In this document: positions 8,001-16,082 of the stretch, in pieces
Layout of the letters: each line of letters starts with the position of its first letter
Numbering within the stretch: position 1 is the first letter of the stretch
Assembly: GCA_964547525.1 (NCBI GenBank)
Contig: CAZJOD010000038.1
Location: forward strand, 1 to 26,167
Length of the DNA stretch: 26,167 bases
Source: CAZJOD01 sp964547525
GTDB lineage: Bacteria; Bacillota; Clostridia; JAAYHZ01
Direction: 5' to 3'
Program-made: the position numbers and the translations under genes
The notes under the pieces: generated by a model
What the model was told of the DNA's origin: nothing
Databases searched by the model: none
The model's input: only the letters and a program-made list of their open reading frames with translations

Positions 8001-9271
8001 ATATCTATTATGCAATCCACACCCGGGAGAAAAAATTGTGCAGCCTTGAAATGCGCAACAGTTTCTATTTCACTTGTATCTATCTTTAAAGCGGCTTTTA
8101 TTAAATATTCTCCATAGCCTGTTACAGCCGAGTTAATAATATTAATACCCGGCAGCTCATTATAAATATTTTGTAATATTTGTACGGCTTGTTTCAAAGG
8201 ATTTCCACCGTTAGAAACGTAGTACGACTTGACCAATTGCTCATCTTCATCAATAAGAACAGCTTTTGTGGTAGTTGAACCGGAATCGAGACCTAAAAAA
8301 CATTTTTCATTGCCTGTAAGAATGTCTTTCTTTTTTACTTTACATTGAGAGTGTCTGTCCAAAAAGTCGTTCATTTGTTGTGTATCTGAAAACAAAGGAT
8401 GTAAACCGTTTATTTCACGGACTTTTGTAATGGTAAATTTAGTAGTATTCATACGCAAACATTCCGAATCTATAGCTTTATTCTGAACGGATGCCATAGC
8501 GGCACCTATAGCCGTAAAAAGCCGTGCATTCTCCGGTACAATCACTTGCCCCGGTTTCAGTTTTAATGTTTCTATGAAACGATTTCTTAATTCGGATAAA
8601 TAATGAAGAGGACCTCCTAGAAAAGCTACATTTCCTCTAATAGGCCTACCGCAAGCAAGTCCGCTTATTGTTCTGTTTACTACCGCTTGAAAAACCGAAG
8701 CGGCTATATCTTCTCTTCGTGCTCCCTCATTTAGCAACGGTTGGACATCGGTCTTTGCAAAAACACCACACCGTGATGCGATAGGCCGTATAGTTTGATA
8801 ATCTTTTGCCATTTCATTCAATCCCTGTGCATCGGTTTGCAATAAGCTTGCCATTTCGTCTATAAAAGCACCTGTTCCACCGGCGCATGTGCCGTTCATC
8901 CGTTGTTCCACTCCACCTGAAAAGTATGTTATTTTGGCGTCTTCTCCACCTAGTTCGATAACAATGTCGGTTTGCGGTATAAGAGCTTCAACGGCACCGG
9001 TACAGGCTATAACTTCCTGAATGTACGGAATATCCATTCGTTCGGCTATACCCATACCTGCCGATCCGGTTACATTGACAGTAAAAATAACGTTACTTAA
9101 TGAAGACAGTATGCTGTCAAACAAAGAAACCACCGTATCTTGTATGTTCGCATAATGCCGCTTGTAATATTGTAAAATTATCTCTCCGCTCAAGTTCAAA
9201 ACGGCAGCCTTAACTGTGGTGGATCCTACATCCAATCCTATGTTAACTATATTGTTCATCAGGTGTTCCAT
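5042..9271 (-). CDS. Giant acyl-CoA dehydratase activase (two BadF/HgdC ATPase modules plus COG3580/COG3581-like regions)
   Basis: A 1409-residue ATP-dependent iron-sulfur reductase of the 2-hydroxyacyl-CoA dehydratase activator / BadFG-BcrAD group. ATPase module 1 (about 8-260) has GLDVGSTT, ELGGEDAK and two cysteines suited to the bridging [4Fe-4S] cluster, C129 (TCAGGTGAF) and C168 (SRCGVF). Module 2 (about 324-580) repeats this: GLDSGSTTTK, DIGGQDMK, C448 and C487. A linker holds a CxxCxxxC motif (C609, C612, C616) plus C635. A DUF2229/COG3580-like region follows (KVGIPRGLNIYENYPFWHAF near 673) and a COG3581-like end (GGGCRASNY, CAQPFACLPNH, YDPGASEVNQLNR), distantly related to the double-cubane or dehydratase component. 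Proteins of this size and order are common in Clostridia, but the electron acceptor is unknown. No separate dehydratase subunits are in the window. Start is uncertain: ATG at 9271 or 9259, neither with a strong ribosome binding site. Confidence 0.88.
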   Translation of the reverse strand: MEHLMNNIVNIGLDVGSTTVKAAVLNLSGEIILQYYKRHYANIQDTVVSLFDSILSSLSNVIFTVNVTGSAGMGIAERMDIPYIQEVIACTGAVEALIPQTDIVIELGGEDAKITYFSGGVEQRMNGTCAGGTGAFIDEMASLLQTDAQGLNEMAKDYQTIRPIASRCGVFAKTDVQPLLNEGARREDIAASVFQAVVNRTISGLACGRPIRGNVAFLGGPLHYLSELRNRFIETLKLKPGQVIVPENARLFTAIGAAMASVQNKAIDSECLRMNTTKFTITKVREINGLHPLFSDTQQMNDFLDRHSQCKVKKKDILTGNEKCFLGLDSGSTTTKAVLIDEDEQLVKSYYVSNGGNPLKQAVQILQNIYNELPGINIINSAVTGYGEYLIKAALKIDTSEIETVAHFKAAQFFLPGVDCIIDIGGQDMKCIKTKDGIIDNIMLNEACSSGCGSFLETFAQSLGMDIKSFAAAALRSKAPVDLGTRCTVFMNSKVKQALKEGVAPEDISAGLSYSVIKNALQKVIKMKSTDDLGEKIIVQGGTFNNNAVLRAFEIISGKNVTRPETAAVMGAFGAALIAKQRYVEGQSTGLIGKSELKDFSFKTQTQRCKHCGNHCLLTVNIFSDGREYISGNRCEKGLRTPIDQKKPPNLYEYRYKRFFQAPLDEKEFKRGKVGIPRGLNIYENYPFWHAFFTELGFKTILSSVSSKKIYEKGLETIPAETVCYPAKLMHGHIADLIDKKCDIIFYPCIPYEEKEQKDADNCYNCPIVTSYAQVIKNNTDFSSETIFMCPYLPYHNTALLIESLSKEFKPFGISKKEIKQAVQSGRREMKSAKSDIRKKGEEVIEYLQRTGGKGIILSGRPYHIDPEINHGLDKLITGMGLAVLTEDSVAHLAKVERPLRVLDQWTYHSRLYASAEYTGQNTFLELVQLTSFGCGLDSVTADQASEILGKYGKNLTLIKIDEGSNLGAVRIRLRSLKATMDQKEYKDITPAIKKIPYKKVEFTKQMKKSHVILAPQMSSIHFNLLQEAFKSSGYDMDVLPAENPAIVEEGLKYVNNDSCYPSIIIVGQIISAIKSGKYDLHNVSVIITQTGGGCRASNYISFIRKALQDIGLPHIPVISLNASGLETHSGFVITPILAHKSMLSLVYGDLFMKMLHGSRPFEKVKGSTHILYEKWSKKALQNIRSGNLTVFNSNIKAIVNDFDNLDVTGEIKPKVGVTGEIFAKYHPLSNNNLIEFLEREGAEVFVPGIFDFLSYCAYNPKIKYNNLMCTLKKKVTSELMLNLMEIYDRKMRNGIKNSKRFMPTGKISEKAEFAEEFMSLGHQTGEGWLIPGEIAEMLSLGVENIICAQPFACLPNHISGKATFKVIKQKFPNANLVAIDYDPGASEVNQLNRIHLMLGNAKKNLTRN

Positions 9272-9409
9272 GCTTTCATTTAAAGTATTTAAAATTTCAT
9301 TACTTGATAGTATGGAACAATTATCGCAAATTTATTAGCTTTACAATAAAATATTGATGATTTCACTACAAAATGAGTTATTGCAAATCTTTATTTATTC
9401 GTTATAATA

Positions 9410-10588
9410 TCACTTGTATTCCAAACAACGCTTCCTATAATGCAAATAGTTTTCAAAAGTAACTTCAGCGGGAACTCCGTGGTCACAAGTCGGTATATAA
9501 CCACCGCGTTTTTTCATAACAGGGAGTAAATCTTCAAGATATCGATCTATAGCATCTTTTCCGGCGGCAAGTACCCTTTTATCAATACCACCGGACATAA
9601 CCATGAACGGTCTTTCTACACCGGTTTTTCTTACGTCACAACCGGATGCAACTTCAAATGGTGACATTCTATCTACACCTATTGCACGGTATACATCAAT
9701 AATTGAATCAAGATATCCGTCGGTAGCCACATGAATGTATATGTGTCTATTCTTATCTTGCTGCCTTTTCCTGATGTTTGTCACATATTGCTCGTAATAA
9801 GGCATTAAAAACTCTCTTATCATATCGGGAGATATGAGGGCGCCTTTGTTATAACATATATCTTCGTCAAATAATATCTCGTCTAAAGAAACGTATTTTT
9901 GATATTCAGCCGTCACGCGGTCGGCGACAGCCAGCCAGGATTGCATACAATCGTGAATTAAAGCAGGATTGTCATAAAACATATAAAGCAGTTCCAAAGG
10001 TCCTATTAGACTTCTCAAATACATATACCCGCCCACCGTGTATTGAGTAATCACTTGCCCCTCTTTTGCAGCTTTGATCGCTCTTTCCATGGAACCGTCC
10101 AAATTAACGAATCTCTCTTTAGAAGAAGGATCCATTCTCCATTTACAGTTTTCTTCCCAGCTTTTTTGGTCTTTTACGGGATGGTCCAGGTATTCCGGCA
10201 TGAACCCGTCACGCCTGCCTTTGAAACACAGTACATGTCTACCTGTTTTGTCTTGTACCACCTCATACTCACCTCTATCCTCCAGAACCTTTTCATCATA
10301 AAAAGGATAAAACGGTGCGGCGGTTCCGCCTATTACCGGTAAAAAAAATTGTGCTTCATCATCATAACCGAACAATTCTTTTCTTTTTTCGGGATTCCTT
10401 ATTGTTTTTTCATCGATTTCGCCACGTTCAATCCATTCATCCAGACAGTAATATCCGAATTCTCTTTGGTATATTCTTGCATCGGGCTTAAGTGCGTATA
10501 CATCCCTTAATATGCGGGATGATTCGCTCATTTTTTCATAGGGTACCGGTTTTGTTATTCCTTGTTTATTTTCAATGGTAGAATCCAT
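9410..10588 (-). CDS. URO-D superfamily protein (MtaA/HemE-like fold), copy 2
   Basis: A 392-residue protein of the uroporphyrinogen decarboxylase / MtaA methyltransferase superfamily. Recognisable parts are a central GGYMYLRSLIGPLELLYMFYD segment, ISPDMIREFLMPYYEQY, IHVATDGYLDSIIDVYRAIGVDRMSPFEVASG, and the C-terminal GGYIPTCDHGVPAEVTFENY. In zinc-dependent corrinoid methyltransferases the central strand carries H-x-C; here the matching position reads H-V-A, so one zinc ligand is missing, although the later cysteine (TCDHG) is present. It is not HemE: the heme-pathway substrate motifs are absent. The start follows GGAG at 11 nt. It lies 38 bases after GH92 and 138 bases before the activase. 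Substrate and reaction are unknown. Confidence 0.85.
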   Translation of the reverse strand: MDSTIENKQGITKPVPYEKMSESSRILRDVYALKPDARIYQREFGYYCLDEWIERGEIDEKTIRNPEKRKELFGYDDEAQFFLPVIGGTAAPFYPFYDEKVLEDRGEYEVVQDKTGRHVLCFKGRRDGFMPEYLDHPVKDQKSWEENCKWRMDPSSKERFVNLDGSMERAIKAAKEGQVITQYTVGGYMYLRSLIGPLELLYMFYDNPALIHDCMQSWLAVADRVTAEYQKYVSLDEILFDEDICYNKGALISPDMIREFLMPYYEQYVTNIRKRQQDKNRHIYIHVATDGYLDSIIDVYRAIGVDRMSPFEVASGCDVRKTGVERPFMVMSGGIDKRVLAAGKDAIDRYLEDLLPVMKKRGGYIPTCDHGVPAEVTFENYLHYRKRCLEYK

Positions 10589-10626
10589 ATGTTCATCTTC
10601 TCCTTATCATTCATAAAATACAAAAA

Positions 10627-12744
10627 TCATTTTTGTTTACTCATTATAAAAACAAGCTCCCCGCCTTTTATAAATTCGTCAACGGTTATATATAGCCTGT
10701 CCAACTTCTTATTATTATAATAAATCTCTTTAACATAGATATTGTTTTTCGGATCGTTTTCCGCTCTAATGGTAAATTCGTTTCCACCGTTAGGAGCTAT
10801 TACAGTCTTTTTATATACAGGACTGCCCAACAAAAATAACGGTTGACCGGTCACCGGAAAAATTCCTATACAATTCCACATATAACAAGAAGACAATCCT
10901 CCGGAATCGTTATTACCGGGAATGCCGCCTTCACCTTCCGTAAACATATATTTATATCCTGCTCTTGTCACCTCACATGTCCTATCATGTCTATCGGCGT
11001 ATATGTATGCATAAGGTGTTTCCATATCAGGTTCGTTGTTGAATCCCTCGAAGGAATTCAAAGAAAAGCCCAGGTTCATATATTCTCTGTCTTTCGGATC
11101 TACAGGTTGCTTTACAGGTTCTCTTCCGTATCCGAAAAAAAGGTCAAGATTTTTAATAAATTTTTCTTTACCGCCGAAAATCTTTATTCGCTTTTCCATA
11201 TCATGTTGTAGGCGAAAAGAATAGTTCCATAAACCCCCTTCATAATATTCCCCTTCTTTTAACAACCCCGTGTTTTTATCATAAGCGTTCACCCAGTTTC
11301 CCGCCGATTCATTCATTTGCCGCGCTAAATCATTCATACCGAAGTACTCGGCTAAAACAGCGGTACATTTACAAGCTCCGGCTAAATCCAGGGTATGGGT
11401 ATAATTAGGTTTTATGCACCCTTGTGTAAAAAAAGGTTTATTTATTTCTCTGTCCAAATGCATTTTCATCAATTGCAATGCTCTCTTATAATCTATTCCG
11501 GGTATCTTTCTATAAAATGCATCCAAAATAGTATAAAAAGCAAGGCATCTGGCTTGCTTTTCTTCGGTATTTCCCACATCCCCCTCTAATAAAAGCGCAT
11601 TTGGGAAAAAACCGAATTTTTCGGCGATATCTAAAAGCGAGTTCAACATAATCGAAGCTTTATCAGGATATAACGTTATTAACAAGGGCAATTGAGTCTT
11701 ATATATATCCCACATAGTACTAAAATCACAAAAACTATCTTTTTTTTGCAATGTAAAGGGATTTTCACCGGGTATTAAACATGGTTTAATTATACTATGA
11801 TAGTAGGCTGAATAAAACAACCTCTTATCCGACTCGTCCGAATCTACAAATATATTTTTCAATGCGTCGTTCCACCGGTCATTTGCAGCTTGAACCGTTT
11901 TATGGAATCCGTTTTCATATACCTCGTAAGCATTTTTTTTAGCCGTTTCTTTATCAATAAACGAATAACCGGTCGTAAGCTCCACCGTTTCATCCGGGTT
12001 ATTTATATCAAAAAGCAAACCTAAGTCGTCACCGACAGATATATTTGTTTCGGTTAAAACACATCCTTGTATTTGTCCGTTTTTAAAAGTCTTACAAGTA
12101 ATATTATCCCCTCTTATTATGAAGTGTACATATATCGGAACATCTTCCATAACCGCTACGCCGTAAGCTTCATTATTTGATAAAACATTCACAGTAATAA
12201 AAGACGGTTTTGTCAATCGGTCGCTAAAATCCAAACCTGCCATAGAGAAATTTACAAGTATTCTTTTTTCATTATTTTTAAATGTATGTCTTTCGATTGT
12301 ACCTTTAGCACTTACCGTTATATCCGATTTAAACGAGTCGTAATCAACCGAATAAAACCCCGGTTTTGCATACTCCGACATCACATCATATAAAATACGG
12401 GGATTTAAACTTTTACAGGTACCGGGGCATGAAATAAAATAATTATAATATTTTCCTATTGCTCCGGTTCCTGAATGATGTAAGCGAGAAAAGCCCATGA
12501 TAACTTTTTTATAGTATTTTTTGGCAGGTGCCCCGTGTGAATTTGGTGCGTTCATTCCATATCCGGTCGGATATGCTCCGTTATATGGTGCGATGGATAC
12601 CATACTCATAGGCAAACATGCACCCGGATGTGTATTCCCGGTTTGTGCCTTTATAAAAAACCATGTTGCAGCTATACCATCGGGTTTTATTAGATTAATA
12701 TCTTTGTTACCCCAAAAAGGATCTACATACTTACTATATTCCAA
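10627..12744 (-). CDS. GH92 family glycosidase (putative alpha-mannosidase)
   Basis: A 705-residue GH92-type enzyme; the family are calcium-dependent, inverting alpha-mannosidases that trim mannose from N-glycans and mannans. Family marks are YVDPFWG at the N-terminus, the GNTHPGACLPMSMVSIAPYNG segment, a FSRLHHSGTGAIG block, and the catalytic C-terminal part with NNEPDMETPYAY (candidate general acid E571) and GNNDSGGLSS (candidate base D613), then PLFLLGSP. There is no signal peptide, so it should act on imported oligosaccharides. I chose the TTG at 12744 because GGAGG lies 9 nt before it and it starts directly at the conserved EYSKYVDPF; a GTG at 12777 would overlap the upstream gene by 28 bases. 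Only 5 bases separate it from the URO-D gene, so the two are translationally coupled. The exact linkage cleaved is not known. Confidence 0.85.
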   Translation of the reverse strand: MEYSKYVDPFWGNKDINLIKPDGIAATWFFIKAQTGNTHPGACLPMSMVSIAPYNGAYPTGYGMNAPNSHGAPAKKYYKKVIMGFSRLHHSGTGAIGKYYNYFISCPGTCKSLNPRILYDVMSEYAKPGFYSVDYDSFKSDITVSAKGTIERHTFKNNEKRILVNFSMAGLDFSDRLTKPSFITVNVLSNNEAYGVAVMEDVPIYVHFIIRGDNITCKTFKNGQIQGCVLTETNISVGDDLGLLFDINNPDETVELTTGYSFIDKETAKKNAYEVYENGFHKTVQAANDRWNDALKNIFVDSDESDKRLFYSAYYHSIIKPCLIPGENPFTLQKKDSFCDFSTMWDIYKTQLPLLITLYPDKASIMLNSLLDIAEKFGFFPNALLLEGDVGNTEEKQARCLAFYTILDAFYRKIPGIDYKRALQLMKMHLDREINKPFFTQGCIKPNYTHTLDLAGACKCTAVLAEYFGMNDLARQMNESAGNWVNAYDKNTGLLKEGEYYEGGLWNYSFRLQHDMEKRIKIFGGKEKFIKNLDLFFGYGREPVKQPVDPKDREYMNLGFSLNSFEGFNNEPDMETPYAYIYADRHDRTCEVTRAGYKYMFTEGEGGIPGNNDSGGLSSCYMWNCIGIFPVTGQPLFLLGSPVYKKTVIAPNGGNEFTIRAENDPKNNIYVKEIYYNNKKLDRLYITVDEFIKGGELVFIMSKQK

Positions 12745-12749
12745 TCTTA

Positions 12750-13886
12750 TTATCCTCCAATATATTCCCTTTGCCACCTATCCCAAAATATATCTTTGCC
12801 TCTTTCCGACATAAGATTACCTATTTGTTCACGAGTCGCCCCTTGGGAGAGCATTTTATCCACTGTCTCACAAGCCTCAATAAAACCAAAAATAACATTA
12901 ATCGAATTTTTATCCATATGCACAGCTTCTGAAAACACACCACTTGCTCCATCTCGGACCGATGCATAAACAAAGTCTTTCGCCAGATCTTTATCCAATA
13001 ATCTGTGATATATACTGCACATCCTCCATATAAACGGTACTTTACAGTGCTCCGATATGATTTTAGGATTCAACTTCGGAGAAACCGACGGATCAAACCA
13101 TGTTATACCCAATGTTTCAAGATGTTTGAGATGCTTGTTAATCATCCCTTCGGAATGTAAGCTTCTTCTATCCGAGCCCACATCGGAATATACAATATCC
13201 ATATATGGTAATACAAATTCCTCCCACATATCAGGCGGAATTAGGGTTGCAACATCGTCGCACATTGACGAAGAATGCTTATAGTCTATTTCATTTACTT
13301 TGAAGTAGAATTTTTTAAATCTTACAACACTGTGTGCTATTTTTTCAAGCATAGTTTTTAACTGTTCAGGGTGGTCATACAAATCGTAATACAACCGCAA
13401 ATCCAACATTGTGTAAGCTTCAGTCAACGGGCCTTCATATCCGTAATTGAATCCTATTCTTTGTCCCGGAAAAGCTTCCTGTAGTTTTTCTTTGTAGTCG
13501 AGAAAGTACGGTGCCATTCCTTCTTTGGAAAAATCACGCTCACGATCTAATATCTTAATCCATTCATCAAGCGAATAATCGGTTCTTTGATAATTCACCT
13601 CTCCGTCACCCTCAGGGTATATTAACGGTACCCCCACACCGTTCAAGTGCCCGTATGATACCGGCGGAGTGGATATTCCGGGTCTTTTGATGTTTGGATT
13701 GTTATTGAATATTTCAAAATATTTTGCAATATTTGCCGGGGAATACATCTTAATTGCAGCTTTATAATCGGTGAAAAGTTCATATAGCCTTACATCGGCC
13801 AGCTTGGCCAATGAATATACCGAAGAATTAACATACCAAACAAATTTTGTGTTTTCTCGCACACCGGTGTAATTAACTTTTTTCAT
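12750..13886 (-). CDS. URO-D superfamily protein, copy 1
   Basis: A 378-residue protein of the uroporphyrinogen decarboxylase superfamily, clearly diverged from copy 2 at 9410-10588. Supporting segments are GFNYGYEGPLTEAYTMLDLR with DLYDHPEQLKTMLEKIA, the SMCDDVATLIPPDMWEEFVLPY segment, and LHSEGMINKHLKHLETLGITWFDPSVSPKLNPK. The metal-ligand strand reads H-S-E rather than H-x-C, so the methyltransferase-type zinc site is not conserved; HemE motifs are also missing. The ATG at 13886 is preferred because GGGGGG lies 7 nt upstream; an ATG at 13901 would sit before that site. It ends 5 bases before the GH92 start, a tight coupling that links its substrate to the glycosidase. The reaction is unknown. 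Confidence 0.82.
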   Translation of the reverse strand: MKKVNYTGVRENTKFVWYVNSSVYSLAKLADVRLYELFTDYKAAIKMYSPANIAKYFEIFNNNPNIKRPGISTPPVSYGHLNGVGVPLIYPEGDGEVNYQRTDYSLDEWIKILDRERDFSKEGMAPYFLDYKEKLQEAFPGQRIGFNYGYEGPLTEAYTMLDLRLYYDLYDHPEQLKTMLEKIAHSVVRFKKFYFKVNEIDYKHSSSMCDDVATLIPPDMWEEFVLPYMDIVYSDVGSDRRSLHSEGMINKHLKHLETLGITWFDPSVSPKLNPKIISEHCKVPFIWRMCSIYHRLLDKDLAKDFVYASVRDGASGVFSEAVHMDKNSINVIFGFIEACETVDKMLSQGATREQIGNLMSERGKDIFWDRWQREYIGG

Positions 13887-13954
13887 AATTTTACCCCCCA
13901 TTATTGTTAAAATATTATGCCTAACATATTGTATAATAATTCCGCAACAGGATG

Positions 13955-15118
13955 TTAATAAGCCAATTCATAAATATTTACAATGTCTTCATCCATTAAT
14001 TTATATATGGTTCCTAAGTTTCCTCTTGAATTTGCCTTTTGTGCCATTTGTGTAAATTTTTCTTTTTCTACGCCGAAATTTTTTAAACGAGTTTTTAAAC
14101 CTAAAGAAACAAAGAATTTTTCCAAACATTCTATTCCTGTAATAACGGTTTTTTCAGGATTAAAAAAATCATAATCAATATTAAATACACGATTAAAAAA
14201 CTTGGCAAAAAGAACAACATCCTTTTCATAAACATATTTCATCCAAGCGGGAAACATTGCCGCCAAAGTCTCCCCATGAGTACTTCCGTACAATGCACTG
14301 ATTTCATGACCCATCCTGTGAGCCGCCCACTCTTCAGTCCTGCCGGTTCCCATAAGGCCGTTATGTGCTAAAGCACCGGACCACATTATCTCTGCTCTGG
14401 CATTGTAATTATAAGGATTTTCCATAACCATCGGAGCGTTTAGCAATACAGTCTTTAACAAACCTTCACACAATCTGTCGGTTAATTCTACATTTTTTTC
14501 AACTGAAAAATATCTTTCCATCACATGTGCCATAATATCGGCTATACCGCATGCAGTTTGAAAAGGAGGAAGAGTAAAAGTCAATTCAGGATTTAAAACG
14601 GCAAAAACCGGTCTTAAGCATTCAAATGCAGCGCCACGTTTAATCAGACCTTCTTCATTTGTAATTACTGTGTTTTTACTTGTTTCGCTACCGGCTGCGG
14701 CAATAGTTAAAATAACTCCCACCGGTAAAGCTTTTTTAGGTGTTTGTCCCGAGAACAAATCCCAAACGTCATTTTCATAGAGTGTGCCCATTGCTATAGT
14801 TTTTGCACTGTCGATAACACTACCTCCCCCTACCGCAAGAATAAAGTCTACACTTTCTTTCTTACACAACCTGACTCCTTCACGAACGGTTGAAATCACA
14901 GGGTTCGGTTGTACACCGCCCAATTCAGTGTAATTTACACCTCGGCTTTTTAAAGACTCTATAACATCCGTATACAGCCCTGTTGTTTTGATATGACCTT
15001 TTCCATAATGAATAAGAACCTTTTTAAAACCATAAGATTGTATTACCATTCCTATATCCTTATGAGTATCTTTACCGAATATTATCTTAGTCGGACTGGA
15101 AAATTCAAAATTTAGCAT
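13955..15118 (-). CDS. Iron-containing alcohol dehydrogenase (butanol dehydrogenase/YqhD type)
   Basis: A 387-residue group III alcohol dehydrogenase that reduces aldehydes or ketones with NAD(P)H. The nucleotide-binding motif is GGGSVIDSAK (97-106), and all four metal ligands of the family are present: D194, H198, H267 and H281 (AAHRMGHEISALYGSTHG). Length and layout match BdhA/YqhD-like enzymes, which usually prefer NADPH. The start is supported by GGGAGA about 8 nt upstream. It lies 68 bases before the first URO-D gene on the same strand and could reduce an aldehyde or keto-sugar produced by that cluster, or remove a toxic aldehyde. The gap is long enough for a second promoter, so co-transcription is probable rather than proven. 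Confidence 0.9.
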   Translation of the reverse strand: MLNFEFSSPTKIIFGKDTHKDIGMVIQSYGFKKVLIHYGKGHIKTTGLYTDVIESLKSRGVNYTELGGVQPNPVISTVREGVRLCKKESVDFILAVGGGSVIDSAKTIAMGTLYENDVWDLFSGQTPKKALPVGVILTIAAAGSETSKNTVITNEEGLIKRGAAFECLRPVFAVLNPELTFTLPPFQTACGIADIMAHVMERYFSVEKNVELTDRLCEGLLKTVLLNAPMVMENPYNYNARAEIMWSGALAHNGLMGTGRTEEWAAHRMGHEISALYGSTHGETLAAMFPAWMKYVYEKDVVLFAKFFNRVFNIDYDFFNPEKTVITGIECLEKFFVSLGLKTRLKNFGVEKEKFTQMAQKANSRGNLGTIYKLMDEDIVNIYELAY

Positions 15119-15289
15119 TTTTGGTCTCCCTATTTATAATGATTTAACAATTAAAATATTGCATTGAAAACTTATAACGATTATATCATAACGTTTTTGT
15201 TTGAATAACTTATTATCAAATTTTATTTATATTTTTTATTAGATTATTTGGTACAGCTCATGCTTAACAACTGCTCCAACCATATTTAA

Positions 15290-15907
15290 TTAATCGAAAT
15301 ACGCTTCATGCATATCTTTTTTTACAACCTCAAAGCAAAACCTGATTTGTTCCTCCGAGTTTCTAGGTGTTGAAAGCTCAGGAAGTTCATCCGGTCCGAA
15401 AAATCGGGCATCAGATGTTTCAAGGTTAGGTTTGTAAGTGCCACCGTTATATCTACACGCCACAACAACTTTATATATGGGATACGCCGTTGGTGGTTTA
15501 TTACTCCTTTGCCGGTCATAAACCGCTATTATTCGTATGGGAGTTACATCCGCCCCGGATTCCTCCTTAGCTTCCTTTATTAGATTTTCTGCTAAAGAAT
15601 ATCCGGGTTCTGCCCACCCTCCTGGCATTGTCCATTTACCATCGGTATTTTCCTTTGCCAGTAATATTTTATTCTCATGTATTATTGCCGCTCGTATCTC
15701 AATCTTAGGTGTTTGGTATCCTTTTTCGTTTGCAAATAAATCAATAATTTTTTCAAACTCCATATTTGTGTATTCACTCATAATTTCAACAGAAATTTCT
15801 CGTATTCTTTTAAACCGCTCTATATCAAATTTATTAGTCGAATATGCCAGCCCGTCTTGTGCTAAAGATTGTAATTCCTTTGCTATTGTAAGCCATTTTG
15901 GTTCCAT
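15290..15907 (-). CDS. NUDIX hydrolase with N-terminal Nudix_hydro_N-like domain
   Basis: A 205-residue pyrophosphohydrolase. Residues 1-65 form a helical N-terminal domain typical of the group that includes ADP-ribose pyrophosphatase-like NUDIX enzymes of Firmicutes; the catalytic domain follows with the Nudix box GGWAEPGYSLAENLIKEAKEESG at about 96-118. The catalytic glutamates are present, but the usual R of REUxEE is K and the GE/GES part is GYS, both common in this subfamily. Its substrate is probably a nucleoside diphosphate linked to another group. It is monocistronic, with GGGAGAG before the ATG and its own extended -10 promoter; no functional tie to neighbours is evident. Confidence 0.88.
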   Translation of the reverse strand: MEPKWLTIAKELQSLAQDGLAYSTNKFDIERFKRIREISVEIMSEYTNMEFEKIIDLFANEKGYQTPKIEIRAAIIHENKILLAKENTDGKWTMPGGWAEPGYSLAENLIKEAKEESGADVTPIRIIAVYDRQRSNKPPTAYPIYKVVVACRYNGGTYKPNLETSDARFFGPDELPELSTPRNSEEQIRFCFEVVKKDMHEAYFD

Positions 15908-15936
15908 TAATCTCTCCCTATAATTTCTTTTTACTA

Positions 15937-15945
15937 ATTATATCA
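15937..15945 (-). promoter_or_regulatory. Extended -10 promoter for the NUDIX gene
   Basis: Minus strand TGATATAAT fits TGnTATAAT exactly, about 30 nt before the start codon; no good -35 at the right distance (a TTGAAT lies 20 nt away, too far). Confidence 0.5.
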
Positions 15946-16033
15946 TAATATAGAAAGTCCTCATTCAACTTTCCGGAAAAGTTAGATTTAATTTGTTCAA
16001 TTTGTTCTATACTGTTATCTGAATATAAACATT

Positions 16034-16072
16034 AAAAAAGCCGGCCTCTTTTTCCAATCGACCGGTTTTTTT
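16034..16072. terminator. Intrinsic terminator after the fucosidase gene
   Basis: On the minus strand CCGGTC pairs with GGCCGG (one G-U pair, 13-nt loop) followed by C and six T; a matching A-run precedes the stem. It starts 11 bases after the fucosidase stop and separates that gene from the NUDIX gene. Confidence 0.7.
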
Positions 16073-16082
16073 AAGCATAATA

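Noticed and set aside
9272..9409. Promoter or riboswitch in the gap before the activase gene
   Set aside because: Only poor -35/-10 pairs and no stable aptamer-like structure were found; the gap is AT-rich without a defined element.
12745..12777. GTG start for GH92 at 12777
   Set aside because: It would overlap the upstream URO-D gene and its ribosome binding site; the extra residues do not match the family, which begins near YVDPF.
13887..13954. Cobalamin riboswitch or separate promoter before URO-D 1
   Set aside because: The gap is only 68 bases, too short for a cobalamin riboswitch, and contains no good hexamer pair.
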